Positions 40,108-48,299 of a stretch of DNA of 55,152 nt are shown here, piece after piece; within the stretch, counting starts at the first letter, position 1, and each line of letters starts with the position of its first letter. This stretch comes from Candidatus Bathyarchaeota archaeon (GTDB taxonomy: Archaea > Thermoproteota > CALKCG01 > B24). The notes beneath the pieces were generated by a model. It was not told where the DNA came from, made no database searches, and saw only the letters and a program-made list of their open reading frames with translations. The translations under genes and the position numbers were made by a program. The DNA is taken from positions 1 through 55,152 of the forward strand of contig JAGHAZ010000009.1 of NCBI GenBank assembly GCA_021161255.1. Direction: 5' to 3'.

Positions 40108-41190
40108 TTATCTCCCATATTTCTCAGCTATCTTTAGAACTTTATGCGCCTCTTCTTCGCTGCGGCACCAGGTTTGTAGGAACAGGCCTCCGTGCCTGAG
40201 CTTCTCTAATAGTATCCTAACCTCCCATGGCTCGCAAAATATGTGAAGGCATTTACCCACGTCCAGTATTCTCCGGCATACGTGTATCCATTCAGACATA
40301 GGCGGCGACCCGGCTCCTGGAACCCATTGAATCCCGTCTATCGACTCCACCTCGAGTAGGATATCTAGGTTGCCTAGAGCCATCGGGCCGTCTAGGTGGA
40401 AGATCGAGTTGTCGAGGTGCCTTGACAACACGACCTGCTCCTCTAGGAAGAACTCCCTGAACATTCTGGGCGATACCAGCCCTGAGAAGTCGTCCTGAAG
40501 CGGGAAAAACCTTCCCCTGGAGTAGGCAGGTATCCAGCTTATAGAACCCTCCTGGACACGCGATGCCTTCCGGTAGAAGACCTCAAACACTTCGATGCAT
40601 ATATCGGTGAGCCTCCTGATAAGCCTCTTAACCTCATCCGGCCGGGTATACAGCGCTCTGACGAGCTTTCGTGTGCCCATCATAGCGGCTAGAGCGTCTC
40701 CGCCGTAGTGCAGGTCTGGAATACCTACCAGAAAGCGGTCTCTAGCGGCCTCGCAAACAGCGTCCATTATCTCGTTCATCGTTCTCCACCATCTATTAGA
40801 CTCGTCTAGAACAGGGCTGCAACCCTCTAGGTCGTCTACGAAGGGTTTAACCCATGACGTATGCTCGTCGAGGAACACCAGCTCACCACCTAGGAAGGCG
40901 GCGAGCTGATTAGGCCCCAGGTTCGGCCAATACTCCGGGATGGCGTCTCCTAGGAAAGCCGTGCTCTCGAAGTATAATTCAACCTTTTTCAGAACATAGT
41001 CTATGTTCATCCACTTCTCCTCGATCGTTTTAACGGCCGGTAACGTTACAACCCGACGCGGCTTCCTAGGAGCCGTTATGTGGATCAGAGGCCTGTCTAA
41101 AACCTCCCTATCCCAGAAGGCGTCGAAACGCTGCTTAATCGTCTCGAAGTCAACCTCCTCGATGTAAGACCTCAAACCGTCATCTTCCAT
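40108..41190 (-). CDS. URO-D/methyltransferase-family protein (UroD-like TIM barrel)
   Basis: The 360-residue protein belongs to the uroporphyrinogen-decarboxylase superfamily, which in these archaea mostly contains corrinoid/CoM methyltransferases (MtaA-like). It has IFHLDGPMALGNLDILLEVE, GIQWVPGAGSPPMSEWI and CRRILDVGKCLHIFCEPWEV near the C-terminus. A zinc-type HxC or CxC is not obvious. Substrate unknown. It follows another URO-D protein on the same strand after 69 bases. Confidence 0.75.
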   Translation of the reverse strand: MEDDGLRSYIEEVDFETIKQRFDAFWDREVLDRPLIHITAPRKPRRVVTLPAVKTIEEKWMNIDYVLKKVELYFESTAFLGDAIPEYWPNLGPNQLAAFLGGELVFLDEHTSWVKPFVDDLEGCSPVLDESNRWWRTMNEIMDAVCEAARDRFLVGIPDLHYGGDALAAMMGTRKLVRALYTRPDEVKRLIRRLTDICIEVFEVFYRKASRVQEGSISWIPAYSRGRFFPLQDDFSGLVSPRMFREFFLEEQVVLSRHLDNSIFHLDGPMALGNLDILLEVESIDGIQWVPGAGSPPMSEWIHVCRRILDVGKCLHIFCEPWEVRILLEKLRHGGLFLQTWCRSEEEAHKVLKIAEKYGR

Positions 41191-41259
41191 GATAACGCCC
41201 TTCGATAAGACGCAGGTGGCGTCTGGAGGGACTATGGGTGAAGAGGAGCTGAGGGATTT

Positions 41260-42657
41260 TTAAAAGGATAGTAGAATTTGCCAGATGAATATGTATCCGT
41301 AGGATTCGATCTCTTCCCATATCTCCTCTAGGATCCTTTCATCTCCGGTTATCTGAGGTATTTCTTTACGTTTCACACTCCAAGGGATGCAGACGCCAGG
41401 TTTGACCTTTGGTTTTTGTGTATGCGTCGGTGGATTACTTTCGGCTGAGGCCCGCGGAGGATCGTCCTCATACTTTCCGTATCTTCGTGTGAAATCCGTC
41501 ATCGCTTTGATATTTTCGACCTTAGCGTCGCTTTGGATTATGGCTGATGCATCCATTATGTATCCTCCATCCGAGGCTACGGTGTCGATTATCTTCTTAC
41601 AGTAGCGGTGCACATCGTCAGGTGTCCCAAAGGAAAGCAGATAGTTGGGCAATCCTCCACTTAGACAGAACCTCTGCCCCAGCTTTTTATGTGCCTCTAA
41701 AATATCGGTCCTGTCTACGTGGAAGATTATACTGCCTTCGGGTAATTCGGCGAAAGTCTCGAGGTGCGGGGTCCAGTCGCCTTCCGCATAGAAGAGTACT
41801 TGATGCCCATGGGACCAGAGCTCCTCGATGATCGGTCTAAGCGTCGGCCAGAAAATCTTCTCAAAATGCTTCATGCTGATGAAGGGTACATAGCTTCGAT
41901 GCATCCAAAAACCTATGGGTACGGTCTTCGCCGGGTCAGCGGTCATAAGCGCGACTTTCGTGAGGTGTGGCGCTAGGGCTTCGCAGGCTTCAAGCACCTT
42001 CTCAGGTTGCCTATGCAAGTCTTTAACCAAGCCGATGTACCCGCGCAACTTATCCGCGATTATATCGAGCGGGGCTTTGAGGATCCCCGCTATGGCCGAT
42101 ACGACCCCGGCCTCCCTCCTCATCCTCTCCACCTGGGTATTAAAGGCGTTAAAGTATTCGTTCATAGCTATGGCGCCTTTTACGAGGGCAAGCTTACCGC
42201 GGTATGAAGACGCGTCTCCACCCGCGATTTCGGTTGAAACACGCGGTAACCATACGTTATACAAGAAAGCAGTCGGGTCGTCGATCAACATATCATACTC
42301 GTCTGGTTTCATGAACGCCTTTTCCTCAGGAGGCTCGAGATACTGGAACGGGGTATCAGGTGGGATATCGACTCCCGGTATCGCATAGTACTTTAAGCCG
42401 AGAGCCTGCGTCAAACCCGTCCAGACGTAAACCATGTTAGACACCATCGCGTCCCAGTCGAAATCCACGGCGCATTTAAGCACAGCCTGAAAAGCCCTCC
42501 TATAGTCATGCGTCACCTCTTGGCAGGTGTAACCCGCATACTTCGCGGTGAACTCTGCCACGAACGGGCGAATCGGGATACGGTCAGGTGTTTCGTTACG
42601 CATGGCGGTCACATACCGGTTTAACCGTTCCTGATAAAGGGTCTCCATCTCATCCAT
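41260..42657 (-). CDS. URO-D/methyltransferase-family protein, long form
   Basis: The 465-residue protein starts like a URO-D member (RYVTAMRNETPDRIPIRPFV), has VLFYAEGDWTPHLETFAEL, IIFHVDRTDILEAHKKLG and GGLPNYLLSFGTPDDV, and carries about 80 extra C-terminal residues beginning at KYEDDPPRASAESN. The family includes uroporphyrinogen decarboxylase and methylcobamide:CoM methyltransferases; no heme pathway genes are nearby, so a methyltransferase role is more likely. Together with the next gene it forms a probable operon. Confidence 0.75.
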   Translation of the reverse strand: MDEMETLYQERLNRYVTAMRNETPDRIPIRPFVAEFTAKYAGYTCQEVTHDYRRAFQAVLKCAVDFDWDAMVSNMVYVWTGLTQALGLKYYAIPGVDIPPDTPFQYLEPPEEKAFMKPDEYDMLIDDPTAFLYNVWLPRVSTEIAGGDASSYRGKLALVKGAIAMNEYFNAFNTQVERMRREAGVVSAIAGILKAPLDIIADKLRGYIGLVKDLHRQPEKVLEACEALAPHLTKVALMTADPAKTVPIGFWMHRSYVPFISMKHFEKIFWPTLRPIIEELWSHGHQVLFYAEGDWTPHLETFAELPEGSIIFHVDRTDILEAHKKLGQRFCLSGGLPNYLLSFGTPDDVHRYCKKIIDTVASDGGYIMDASAIIQSDAKVENIKAMTDFTRRYGKYEDDPPRASAESNPPTHTQKPKVKPGVCIPWSVKRKEIPQITGDERILEEIWEEIESYGYIFIWQILLSF

Positions 42658-42813
42658 TTCTTAACCCAACATCTGCATACACCTAAGCCATAGATTAAAG
42701 TTACCTAATCCCCCTTGGCGATCGACGCAGCACCGCTAGCACCATCTCCATGATATCAACTATGCCCACTCCTGCTTAGTAGAGTAGCTTATTGGTCTAG
42801 AAATTCTTATATC

Positions 42814-42830
42814 GTATACGCAGTGTATAC
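42814..42830. promoter_or_regulatory. GTATAC-N5-GTATAC operator candidate
   Basis: Two GTATAC boxes, each palindromic, are spaced 11 bases centre to centre, just upstream of the ATG at 42843. TTCTTATATC lies before them as TATA box. An RHH dimer of the fused RHH-nucleotidyltransferase downstream is the likely binder, giving autoregulation. Confidence 0.5.
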
Positions 42831-42842
42831 AATAGGTGTGTT

Positions 42843-43355
42843 ATGAGCCTGGTTATACCTTTTAGGGTTCCGAAAAAGGTTGCTGAGAGAATTAAAAGGC
42901 TTGTCGACTTAGGCGTTTTCCCTAGTAGAAGCGACCTTATTCGTGAGGCTTTAAGGAGGTTTCTTACGTCTCAAGATTCGATTTTAAGGAGAAGTTTTTC
43001 TATCAGAGACGTCGCAAGCTTGGTCGCATACATGCTTGCATGGAATGAGAAGAAGGTTTCTGACGTAGTGCTCTTCGGCTCTGTGGCACGTGGAGATGCT
43101 ACGGTCGAAAGCGATATCGACCTACTCGTTTTGGTTAAGGATGTCGAAGTTGAAGTCGTTAGAGAGAGACTTTACGACCTGATATACCCCATCATCCCAG
43201 TCTTCGGAATAGACATCTCTTTGATCGTCGTCGAAAAGAGGTGTTTTTTAGATATGATCGACGCTGGAGACCCGTTCGCCACTTCTATTTTAAAGGAGGG
43301 TGTTCAGCTTTATGGAGGACTGCTCGACGAATATCGTCGAGAGACATCTAAGTAA
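42843..43355 (+). CDS. RHH domain fused to a minimal nucleotidyltransferase (antitoxin)
   Basis: The first 50 residues are an RHH DNA-binding domain (VIPFRVPKKVAERIKRLV, SRSDLIREALRRFL). From residue 60 a nucleotidyltransferase follows with LFGSVARGDATVESDIDLLV, the full G-S-x-D-x-D motif. Normally MNT antitoxins lack a DNA-binding domain, so this protein joins operator binding and toxin modification in one chain. Its HEPN partner follows and overlaps by 44 bases. Confidence 0.85.
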   Translation: MSLVIPFRVPKKVAERIKRLVDLGVFPSRSDLIREALRRFLTSQDSILRRSFSIRDVASLVAYMLAWNEKKVSDVVLFGSVARGDATVESDIDLLVLVKDVEVEVVRERLYDLIYPIIPVFGIDISLIVVEKRCFLDMIDAGDPFATSILKEGVQLYGGLLDEYRRETSK

Positions 43356-43749
43356 GGCTGTCGAACGTTTGAGAGCTGCGGAGAAGCTTCTTATCGACGG
43401 CTATTATGAAGACGCCGTCTCACGGGCCTATTATGCTATGTACCACGCCGCCATGGCCGCCCTTGCGACTCTAAACGTTTTCCCCAGAACACACGAAGGA
43501 GTGGTTTCAGAGTTTGGTAGAAGATTCGTCTTGACGGGCATATTCCAAAAGGATCTTGGTAGAAGCCTGGCTGAAGTGAAGGCTGCGAGGGAGACGTATG
43601 AATATACGGTCGTCGCGGAGGCTAGTAGGTCCGAGGCTGAAAACACCTTGTCAAAGGCCAGGTTTTTCGTAGAGGCCGTAAAAGGCTATGTAAAGGCATA
43701 CGTAAAAGGAAAGAAATCTAAACCTGCTTCTAGTCAGGTCGAAACATAA
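43312..43749 (+). CDS. HEPN-domain toxin
   Basis: The 145-residue helical protein has the canonical catalytic motif R-x6-H in SRAYYAMYHAAMAAL, after LRAAEKLLIDGYYEDAV. HEPN proteins of this group are RNases. I chose ATG 43312; AAGGAGG lies 13 bases upstream, and a GTG at 43300 is too close to it. It pairs with the RHH-MNT protein. Confidence 0.88.
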   Translation: MEDCSTNIVERHLSKAVERLRAAEKLLIDGYYEDAVSRAYYAMYHAAMAALATLNVFPRTHEGVVSEFGRRFVLTGIFQKDLGRSLAEVKAARETYEYTVVAEASRSEAENTLSKARFFVEAVKGYVKAYVKGKKSKPASSQVET

Positions 43750-43831
43750 ACTCCTCCGACCTCTCCCTAACATTTTAAGCCTGAAAAACCCATGGCGCTT
43801 CAGCATCGTTGAGCATCCGTCTAGTCTGCGG

Positions 43832-44254
43832 CTAAAACAGTCTCTTTAAGGGAGTTCTATCGAAGTCTTCATCGTTCGATATTATTTCCTTGGCTCCGGC
43901 TTTCAGGGCAACCGCTAGGTGAAGCGCATCCTCGTAGTCGATCCCGTATCTATCCATGAGAGCGGGGGCTTCAGTAAGCGTCTCCTCGCCTAAGGATGTT
44001 AGCGTCAATCCCCTTAGGCCTCTTATGGCTTCGACAACCCCTTCAACGAAGCCCCGGTCGCCTAGGCTTCTACCGGTCAGCCCGGCGATCACCACAAGGA
44101 CTTCATAAACGGTTAAAGTGGATGTCGTATACTCTCCGCGTCTAGCTTTTTCGACCTTTCTGATCCATTCATAGGCCCTATCGCCGAACACCGGATGACC
44201 TCCAAGCCAGTAGACGAAGACGTTGACATCTACGTACCTCGGGATGCCCACCAC
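43832..44254 (-). CDS. PIN-domain toxin
   Basis: The 140-residue PIN protein has YVDVNVFVYWLG, LTVYEVLVVI, DYEDALHLAVA and ISNDEDFD, with all the acidic residues. It overlaps the AbrB-type antitoxin gene by 25 bases. Initiation is at one of two adjacent GTG codons at 44254 and 44251. Confidence 0.88.
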   Translation of the reverse strand: MVGIPRYVDVNVFVYWLGGHPVFGDRAYEWIRKVEKARRGEYTTSTLTVYEVLVVIAGLTGRSLGDRGFVEGVVEAIRGLRGLTLTSLGEETLTEAPALMDRYGIDYEDALHLAVALKAGAKEIISNDEDFDRTPLKRLF

Positions 44255-44478
44255 CTCCTGACGGTTTCGACCATGAAAGAGTCGAGGTCTTCAGGCCACT
44301 TCCCCACCTTATAGGCTCCGAAATACTCCTCGGCGATCGACCCTATAGGCTCGATTATCACCCTTTCACCTTCAACCTTGACCCTCACATACCCACCTTG
44401 GTCTAGACCCACCATCTCTCTAACTTTTTTCGGAAGAAGTATTCTCCCCTTCTTGTCGATAATGACCACAAAACTCAT
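44230..44478 (-). CDS. AbrB/SpoVT-family antitoxin
   Basis: A swapped-hairpin DNA-binding domain is seen in FVVIIDKKGRILLPKKVREM and GYVRVKVEGERVIIEPI, followed by a tail with GKWPEDLDSFMVETVRRWW that would bind the toxin. I chose ATG 44478; a GTG at 44487 is possible. With the PIN gene it forms a complete TA module. Confidence 0.88.
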   Translation of the reverse strand: MSFVVIIDKKGRILLPKKVREMVGLDQGGYVRVKVEGERVIIEPIGSIAEEYFGAYKVGKWPEDLDSFMVETVRRWWASRGT

Positions 44479-44596
44479 AATTCCCACTAATATAGATCTT
44501 TCTCACATAAACATAGATTTAACGCCTTCCCACGGCACCTAATAGCGGTGTCGTTAAATTTAATTACCGATTTCGGTATAATCTGTACTGGAGGTA

Positions 44597-44869
44597 TTGG
44601 GGTTGGTTAAGGTAAAGACGAGCATCTACGTGGATAAAGAATTGTGGAGTAGGTTTAAGAAGTATGCACGTATGAGGGGTCTTGAGGTGAGTAGGCTGCT
44701 TGAAGAGATGATAGGCGATGAAATGGCTGAGGGGGTGCTTGATAGGGGTCTTTTAGAGATGGTGGATTCCAGTGTCTACGAGCTGGATTTCGACCCCGTC
44801 AGTTGTAAGGGTTCGGTAAGCGAGCTGGTTAGGGTTATGCGAGATGAACGGGCCGCTGATGTATCTTGA
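44597..44869 (+). CDS. vapB: RHH-type antitoxin (VapB-like)
   Basis: The 90-residue protein has VKTSIYVDKELWSRFKKYAR and LEVSRLLEEMIGDEM, an RHH domain, and an acidic tail. The start is a TTG with GGAGG just upstream; a second TTG two codons later has better spacing. It overlaps the PIN gene by 26 bases. Confidence 0.82.
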   Translation: MGLVKVKTSIYVDKELWSRFKKYARMRGLEVSRLLEEMIGDEMAEGVLDRGLLEMVDSSVYELDFDPVSCKGSVSELVRVMRDERAADVS

Positions 44870-45299
44870 TAGTAGCGCCGTCATTAAGAGATATGTGAAA
44901 GAGCCTGGTAGCGGTTTGGTGCGAGAGCTTTTTCTGAGAATGTACTCTGGTGAATGTAGGCTCTCGTACAGTATATGGAACGTCGGCGAGGTGCTGGGAG
45001 TATTGGATAGGGCTAGGAGGATAGGTAGGCTAGATGAAGAGGGCTACAAGGTTGCGAGAAGAAGGTTTATACTCGAAACTAGGAGGTTAACGAGGCTGGG
45101 GCTGGTCTATTTAGTCCCAGTGAGGGTTAGGATTCTCGTGGAGTCGTGGAAACTACTGGAGAAGCATCACCTATACATAGCGGATGCTCTTCAAATAGCT
45201 ACGGCCAGATACGTCAACGCGACAGAGTTCCTAACGGGAGACGAAAGACTTCACGAAACAGCTTCAAACGAGGGATTAAACAGTACGTGCGTGTCATAA
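44844..45299 (+). CDS. vapC: PIN-domain toxin, VapC family
   Basis: The 151-residue protein has MYLDSSAVIKRYVKEPGSGL, IWNVGEVLGVL, YIADALQIATA and LTGDERLHETA, a full PIN active site. The overlap with the antitoxin gene is typical of vapBC. Third TA module in a row. Confidence 0.9.
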   Translation: MNGPLMYLDSSAVIKRYVKEPGSGLVRELFLRMYSGECRLSYSIWNVGEVLGVLDRARRIGRLDEEGYKVARRRFILETRRLTRLGLVYLVPVRVRILVESWKLLEKHHLYIADALQIATARYVNATEFLTGDERLHETASNEGLNSTCVS

Positions 45300-45352
45300 A
45301 GCGGGAAACAAGCCGGCTTCTTAAACAATTCTAGACTCGGTTTTTCATATGC

Positions 45353-46396
45353 TCATGAGGAATTATCACTCGTGTTGGATCCCCGTTGCTTTAGATACCA
45401 TTCTTTTAGGGAGAGCTTCTCGACGTTTTTTCCTCTGTACTCCTTCTCCACGGCTAGGTCTAGCATGTCTGCAAGCTCGAGGGCCTCCTTGATCAAGTCA
45501 GGGTCTATCCCTGCTTCTTTAGCAAACCTGCAGGAGTCTCTGAGCATCAGGGTCGCCGCCCATACGTACTCCTTCCTGAACCTCCACTCGATTTTCTCGT
45601 CCTTTAAAAGGACGATGTCTGTTCTCACCTGCTTATCTCTCGACCACTCGACTAACCCATCGTATCCCATATTCTCAAGCATCTCTACGAACATCTTGAA
45701 ACCTGCTAGAACCGTTTTAAGCTTCTCTTCTACGTATCTCCTAGAGTATTCTAGAGCCTTATCGATAGGGGTATCCGGTGGAACGTAAAGAAGCCCCGCA
45801 CCAGGGATTTTTAAGAGCGAGGCTTCATACAGGTTTTTAAAGGAGACACTTTCAGGAAGAAGCCTGTCCAAACCCATTTCTTTTCCGCCCAGTTTCTTGT
45901 AGAATTTTTCATAGATGTCTGCGTAGACGTAGTCGAAGAACCTTCTTGTTAGAACGTTTAAGACCTGAGAGTCGCTTCTGCCTCTGTACCTATAGGCGCC
46001 TTCGATAGAGACACCTACTTCAAAGGAAACATTCCGAAGCACCTCCTTTTTAATCTCCTTAACAGCTAAAAGCTCTTGGATCTCCCTCTTCGTGAAGCTC
46101 ACGTATCCCCTATCTAAGGCAGAGCCTATGCTGAGGATGGAGTAGGGTTTGCTCCTCCCGATCTCGACGTAATATAGGATATGAGCGTCTACCAGCTCCT
46201 TAAGGACGCGTCTCACGACGCTACGTTTGAGACCTAGGTTCTCGGAAATCCCTAGTTCAGTACACTTATCTCTGAAAGCCGAGTTGGCTATAAGGTACTT
46301 TATTATCACGTCGTAGAGCCTACGCTTAAGCTCTCTAAGCCTCGACTCCAAGCGAGCGTACTCCTCACCTATATCTCTAAGCCGCTCCACACTCAA
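45353..46396 (-). CDS. Winged-helix protein with coiled coil, unknown
   Basis: This 347-residue protein starts with a charged coiled coil (RLRDIGEEYARLESRLRELK), then a helix-turn-helix (SENLGLKRSVVRRVLKELVD) and a wing (YYVEIGRSKPYSIL). The remaining 250 residues are helix-rich and not recognised. I infer a DNA-binding regulator. The start is TTG at 46396 or GTG at 46390. Two direct repeats over its promoter suggest autoregulation. Confidence 0.55.
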   Translation of the reverse strand: MSVERLRDIGEEYARLESRLRELKRRLYDVIIKYLIANSAFRDKCTELGISENLGLKRSVVRRVLKELVDAHILYYVEIGRSKPYSILSIGSALDRGYVSFTKREIQELLAVKEIKKEVLRNVSFEVGVSIEGAYRYRGRSDSQVLNVLTRRFFDYVYADIYEKFYKKLGGKEMGLDRLLPESVSFKNLYEASLLKIPGAGLLYVPPDTPIDKALEYSRRYVEEKLKTVLAGFKMFVEMLENMGYDGLVEWSRDKQVRTDIVLLKDEKIEWRFRKEYVWAATLMLRDSCRFAKEAGIDPDLIKEALELADMLDLAVEKEYRGKNVEKLSLKEWYLKQRGSNTSDNSS

Positions 46397-46455
46397 CTAA
46401 ATCGTTAGATTAACATAAAAATTTTGCTATATTTAACTAAATCGTCAAATCAACA
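46395..46455. promoter_or_regulatory. Pair of direct repeats at the promoter of the winged-helix gene
   Basis: AACTAAATCGT-x-A-x-AT-x-AACA occurs at 46395-46415 and again at 46435-46455, 40 bases apart (about four helical turns), flanking an AT-rich stretch with TTAACATAAAAATTTTGC. The first copy touches the start codon. The spacing suits two regulator dimers on one face of the DNA. Confidence 0.5.
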
Positions 46456-46473
46456 AATGTGAAACAGCAAAAT

Positions 46474-46650
46474 TCAGCTCCATATGGTTGCAGTTAGCTT
46501 GAAGCTGAGCTTCCCATAGTAGTATTTTGGTGCATTTTCTGCTTTCGGAGCGTACATGAACCATGCGTTTACGTCAATTATCTACGTGTTTTCGCTTACC
46601 CTTGTGAGCCTTACATGTCCGTAGTTGTAAAAGGGTGAAGGTAGCTAGGA
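46474..46650 (-). pseudogene. Dead inverted paralogue of the 46719 gene (C-terminal remnant with amber codon)
   Basis: The minus strand codes PSPFYNYGHVRLTRVSENT, then TAG, then IIDVNAWFMYAPKA and YYYGKLSFKLTATIW with a stop at 46474. This matches the C-terminus of the plus-strand gene at 46719 (PPPKLYEDGYTYFTRTDEK, TWILDIDAWF, YVKLSLKMTI). The TAG sits exactly at the Trp of the living copy (TGG to TAG). The N-terminal part is missing. So a truncated, nonsense-mutated paralogue lies head-to-head with the live copy. Confidence 0.7.
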
Positions 46651-46656
46651 GCTACC
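46640..46656. repeat. 7-3-7 palindrome at the junction of the paralogues
   Basis: GGTAGCT-AGG-AGCTACC is a perfect inverted repeat exactly where the dead minus-strand paralogue ends and the sequence before the plus-strand gene begins. It may mark an inversion junction or form a hairpin. Confidence 0.5.
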
Positions 46657-46718
46657 TAGGTTGAAATGTTCGATGTCTCGATGGGGTCTACACAGCTATC
46701 AAGTCATCCGGGTTCGCT

Positions 46719-47237
46719 GTGGATTTAACAGGCTCTCGTATGGGTTTGTCTAGCCCTATTAGGGACATCTATATATGGTTTAGTAAGGCCTCCTGGATGG
46801 ATAAGAACCTAAACCTGATAGAGCCGACCCTACCATCAGATAGGTACAGCGCATTCATTTTCGTAACAGTATTCGTGGAGAACAGGTCTGTCACGCCGAC
46901 CCAGATGGATGTAGGGGTTCGCTACGAGCCGTTGATCATCATAAGAGTGTACGACGCGACGTTAAGGGTGGAAAAATCCATATGCGAGATGTACAGGACA
47001 CCCGTAGAAATGTCTGTAGGTTTCGGCAACCAGATACTAGACCTAGCTGCACATACACCTCCGCCGAAGCTTTACGAGGATGGATATACGTACTTCACCA
47101 GAACCGATGAGAAAACTTGGATCCTCGATATAGATGCATGGTTCCTAGTCCTACAAGCTGAACAGATAGACTCCTCATATGAAATAATGGAGAACTATGT
47201 CAAGCTAAGCCTGAAAATGACCATAAGCCAAGTTTAG
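46719..47237 (+). CDS. Unknown beta-rich protein, live member of a paralogue pair
   Basis: A 172-residue protein of unknown family. It is rich in beta strands (SAFIFVTVFVENRSV, PLIIIRVYDATLRV, YVKLSLKMTISQV) with no signal or membrane segment. The frame is open some 55 bases before the GTG at 46719, so the start is uncertain; ATG 46740 is another option. The inverted dead copy to its left supports a real coding gene. Function cannot be inferred. Confidence 0.5.
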   Translation: MDLTGSRMGLSSPIRDIYIWFSKASWMDKNLNLIEPTLPSDRYSAFIFVTVFVENRSVTPTQMDVGVRYEPLIIIRVYDATLRVEKSICEMYRTPVEMSVGFGNQILDLAAHTPPPKLYEDGYTYFTRTDEKTWILDIDAWFLVLQAEQIDSSYEIMENYVKLSLKMTISQV

Positions 47238-47380
47238 CATCGAAAATTTATGTCTTTACTCTTTATCCATCCTAATTTCTCTCTCGGTTCCGGTGCCGTA
47301 CAGCTTACTAACTCGCGTCTGAAGCGAAACCGTAAAATACTACGTAAAATGGAACTTCAAAAATAACTATAACGAGAGAC

Positions 47381-48191
47381 TTATCTCATGTGTAAAGCCT
47401 CTTTAAGCTCTCTTATGAAAGCCTCCCTGTCGGTTATAAACGACTTTATGGGTTTACCGTTCACGACAAGCCCCTCGAGCCCAAGCCTCCTGACTTCCTC
47501 AGCCATCTTCCACCGGTCTATAAGCACGGTTTCGACGTCGGGCTTGAGACTTCTGATCAAACGACTCATCTGAACGGCGAACGGATAGCCGAATTGGCAT
47601 TCACCACCGTAGACTATGTACGCTCTCCCCAAGGTCCTCTGGTTTAAACCTGTACTCGTAGCTTGGGGGAGGCTCAAACCTCCCGGATATCTCGAGGTAG
47701 AGGTCGTTCGGACTGCATCCCGGAGCATGTCTGAAACCCATCCTCCTGAAGAAGGCTGACTGCGGATAGTATTCACCCGTATCGAACGCGTGGACAACCA
47801 GAAACCTACACGGCTTGCCCCCTAGACAAGGTAGACCCTTCTTAGCATCCTCGACTAGGCTTTCGACTAGGAGATGGGCAGCTCCCATTCTCTGAGCCCA
47901 AGGAAAGGGGTTGTAGACACAGTTCACACGCACGACTCCGCTCCTCCGTGGACTTGAAGAGTCGGCCTCCTCAGGGTAGAATAGAAGCTGAGCCACGGGC
48001 TTACCGTCTAGGTAGGCGACCTTAGCGCATGGACCATACTCCTTAAGCATCCGGAGAAGCCATTCTCTTTTAAGCTTCACACCCCTCATGTGAAGTGGGT
48101 TTTCCAAAAGCCTATGGGAGCACACATAGACCAGGTCGTCGACTAAACCCTCCTCTACGTCGAAAATCTCGACCTTTTCCAAATAAAACAC
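47381..48191 (-). pseudogene. GNAT acetyltransferase fused to YoaP-like thioredoxin-fold domain, one-base frameshift
   Basis: The first frame (from 48191) encodes a GNAT domain: VAYLDGKPVAQLLFYPEEAD, VNCVYNPFPWAQRMGAAHLL, FFRRMGFRHAPG. The second frame (ending 47381) encodes RAYIVYGGECQFGYPFAVQM and LEGLVVNGKPIKSFI, a YoaP-like thioredoxin-fold C-terminus. Removing one G from a run of four near 47630 joins EDLG to RAYIVYGG in frame, giving about 270 residues, the usual size of GNAT-YoaP proteins. It is either a homopolymer error or a recent mutation. The GNAT part alone could still be made. Confidence 0.75.
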
Positions 48192-48299
48192 CCGATAGCT
48201 AATGACGTCGAACGTGATTATAAGGTTAAAAACGTTCTGAAGCCGGCTTCAGAGAGGAGTTGGGCTTTAAGAATTCATAGTTTCCAGTGAGGTTTTACA

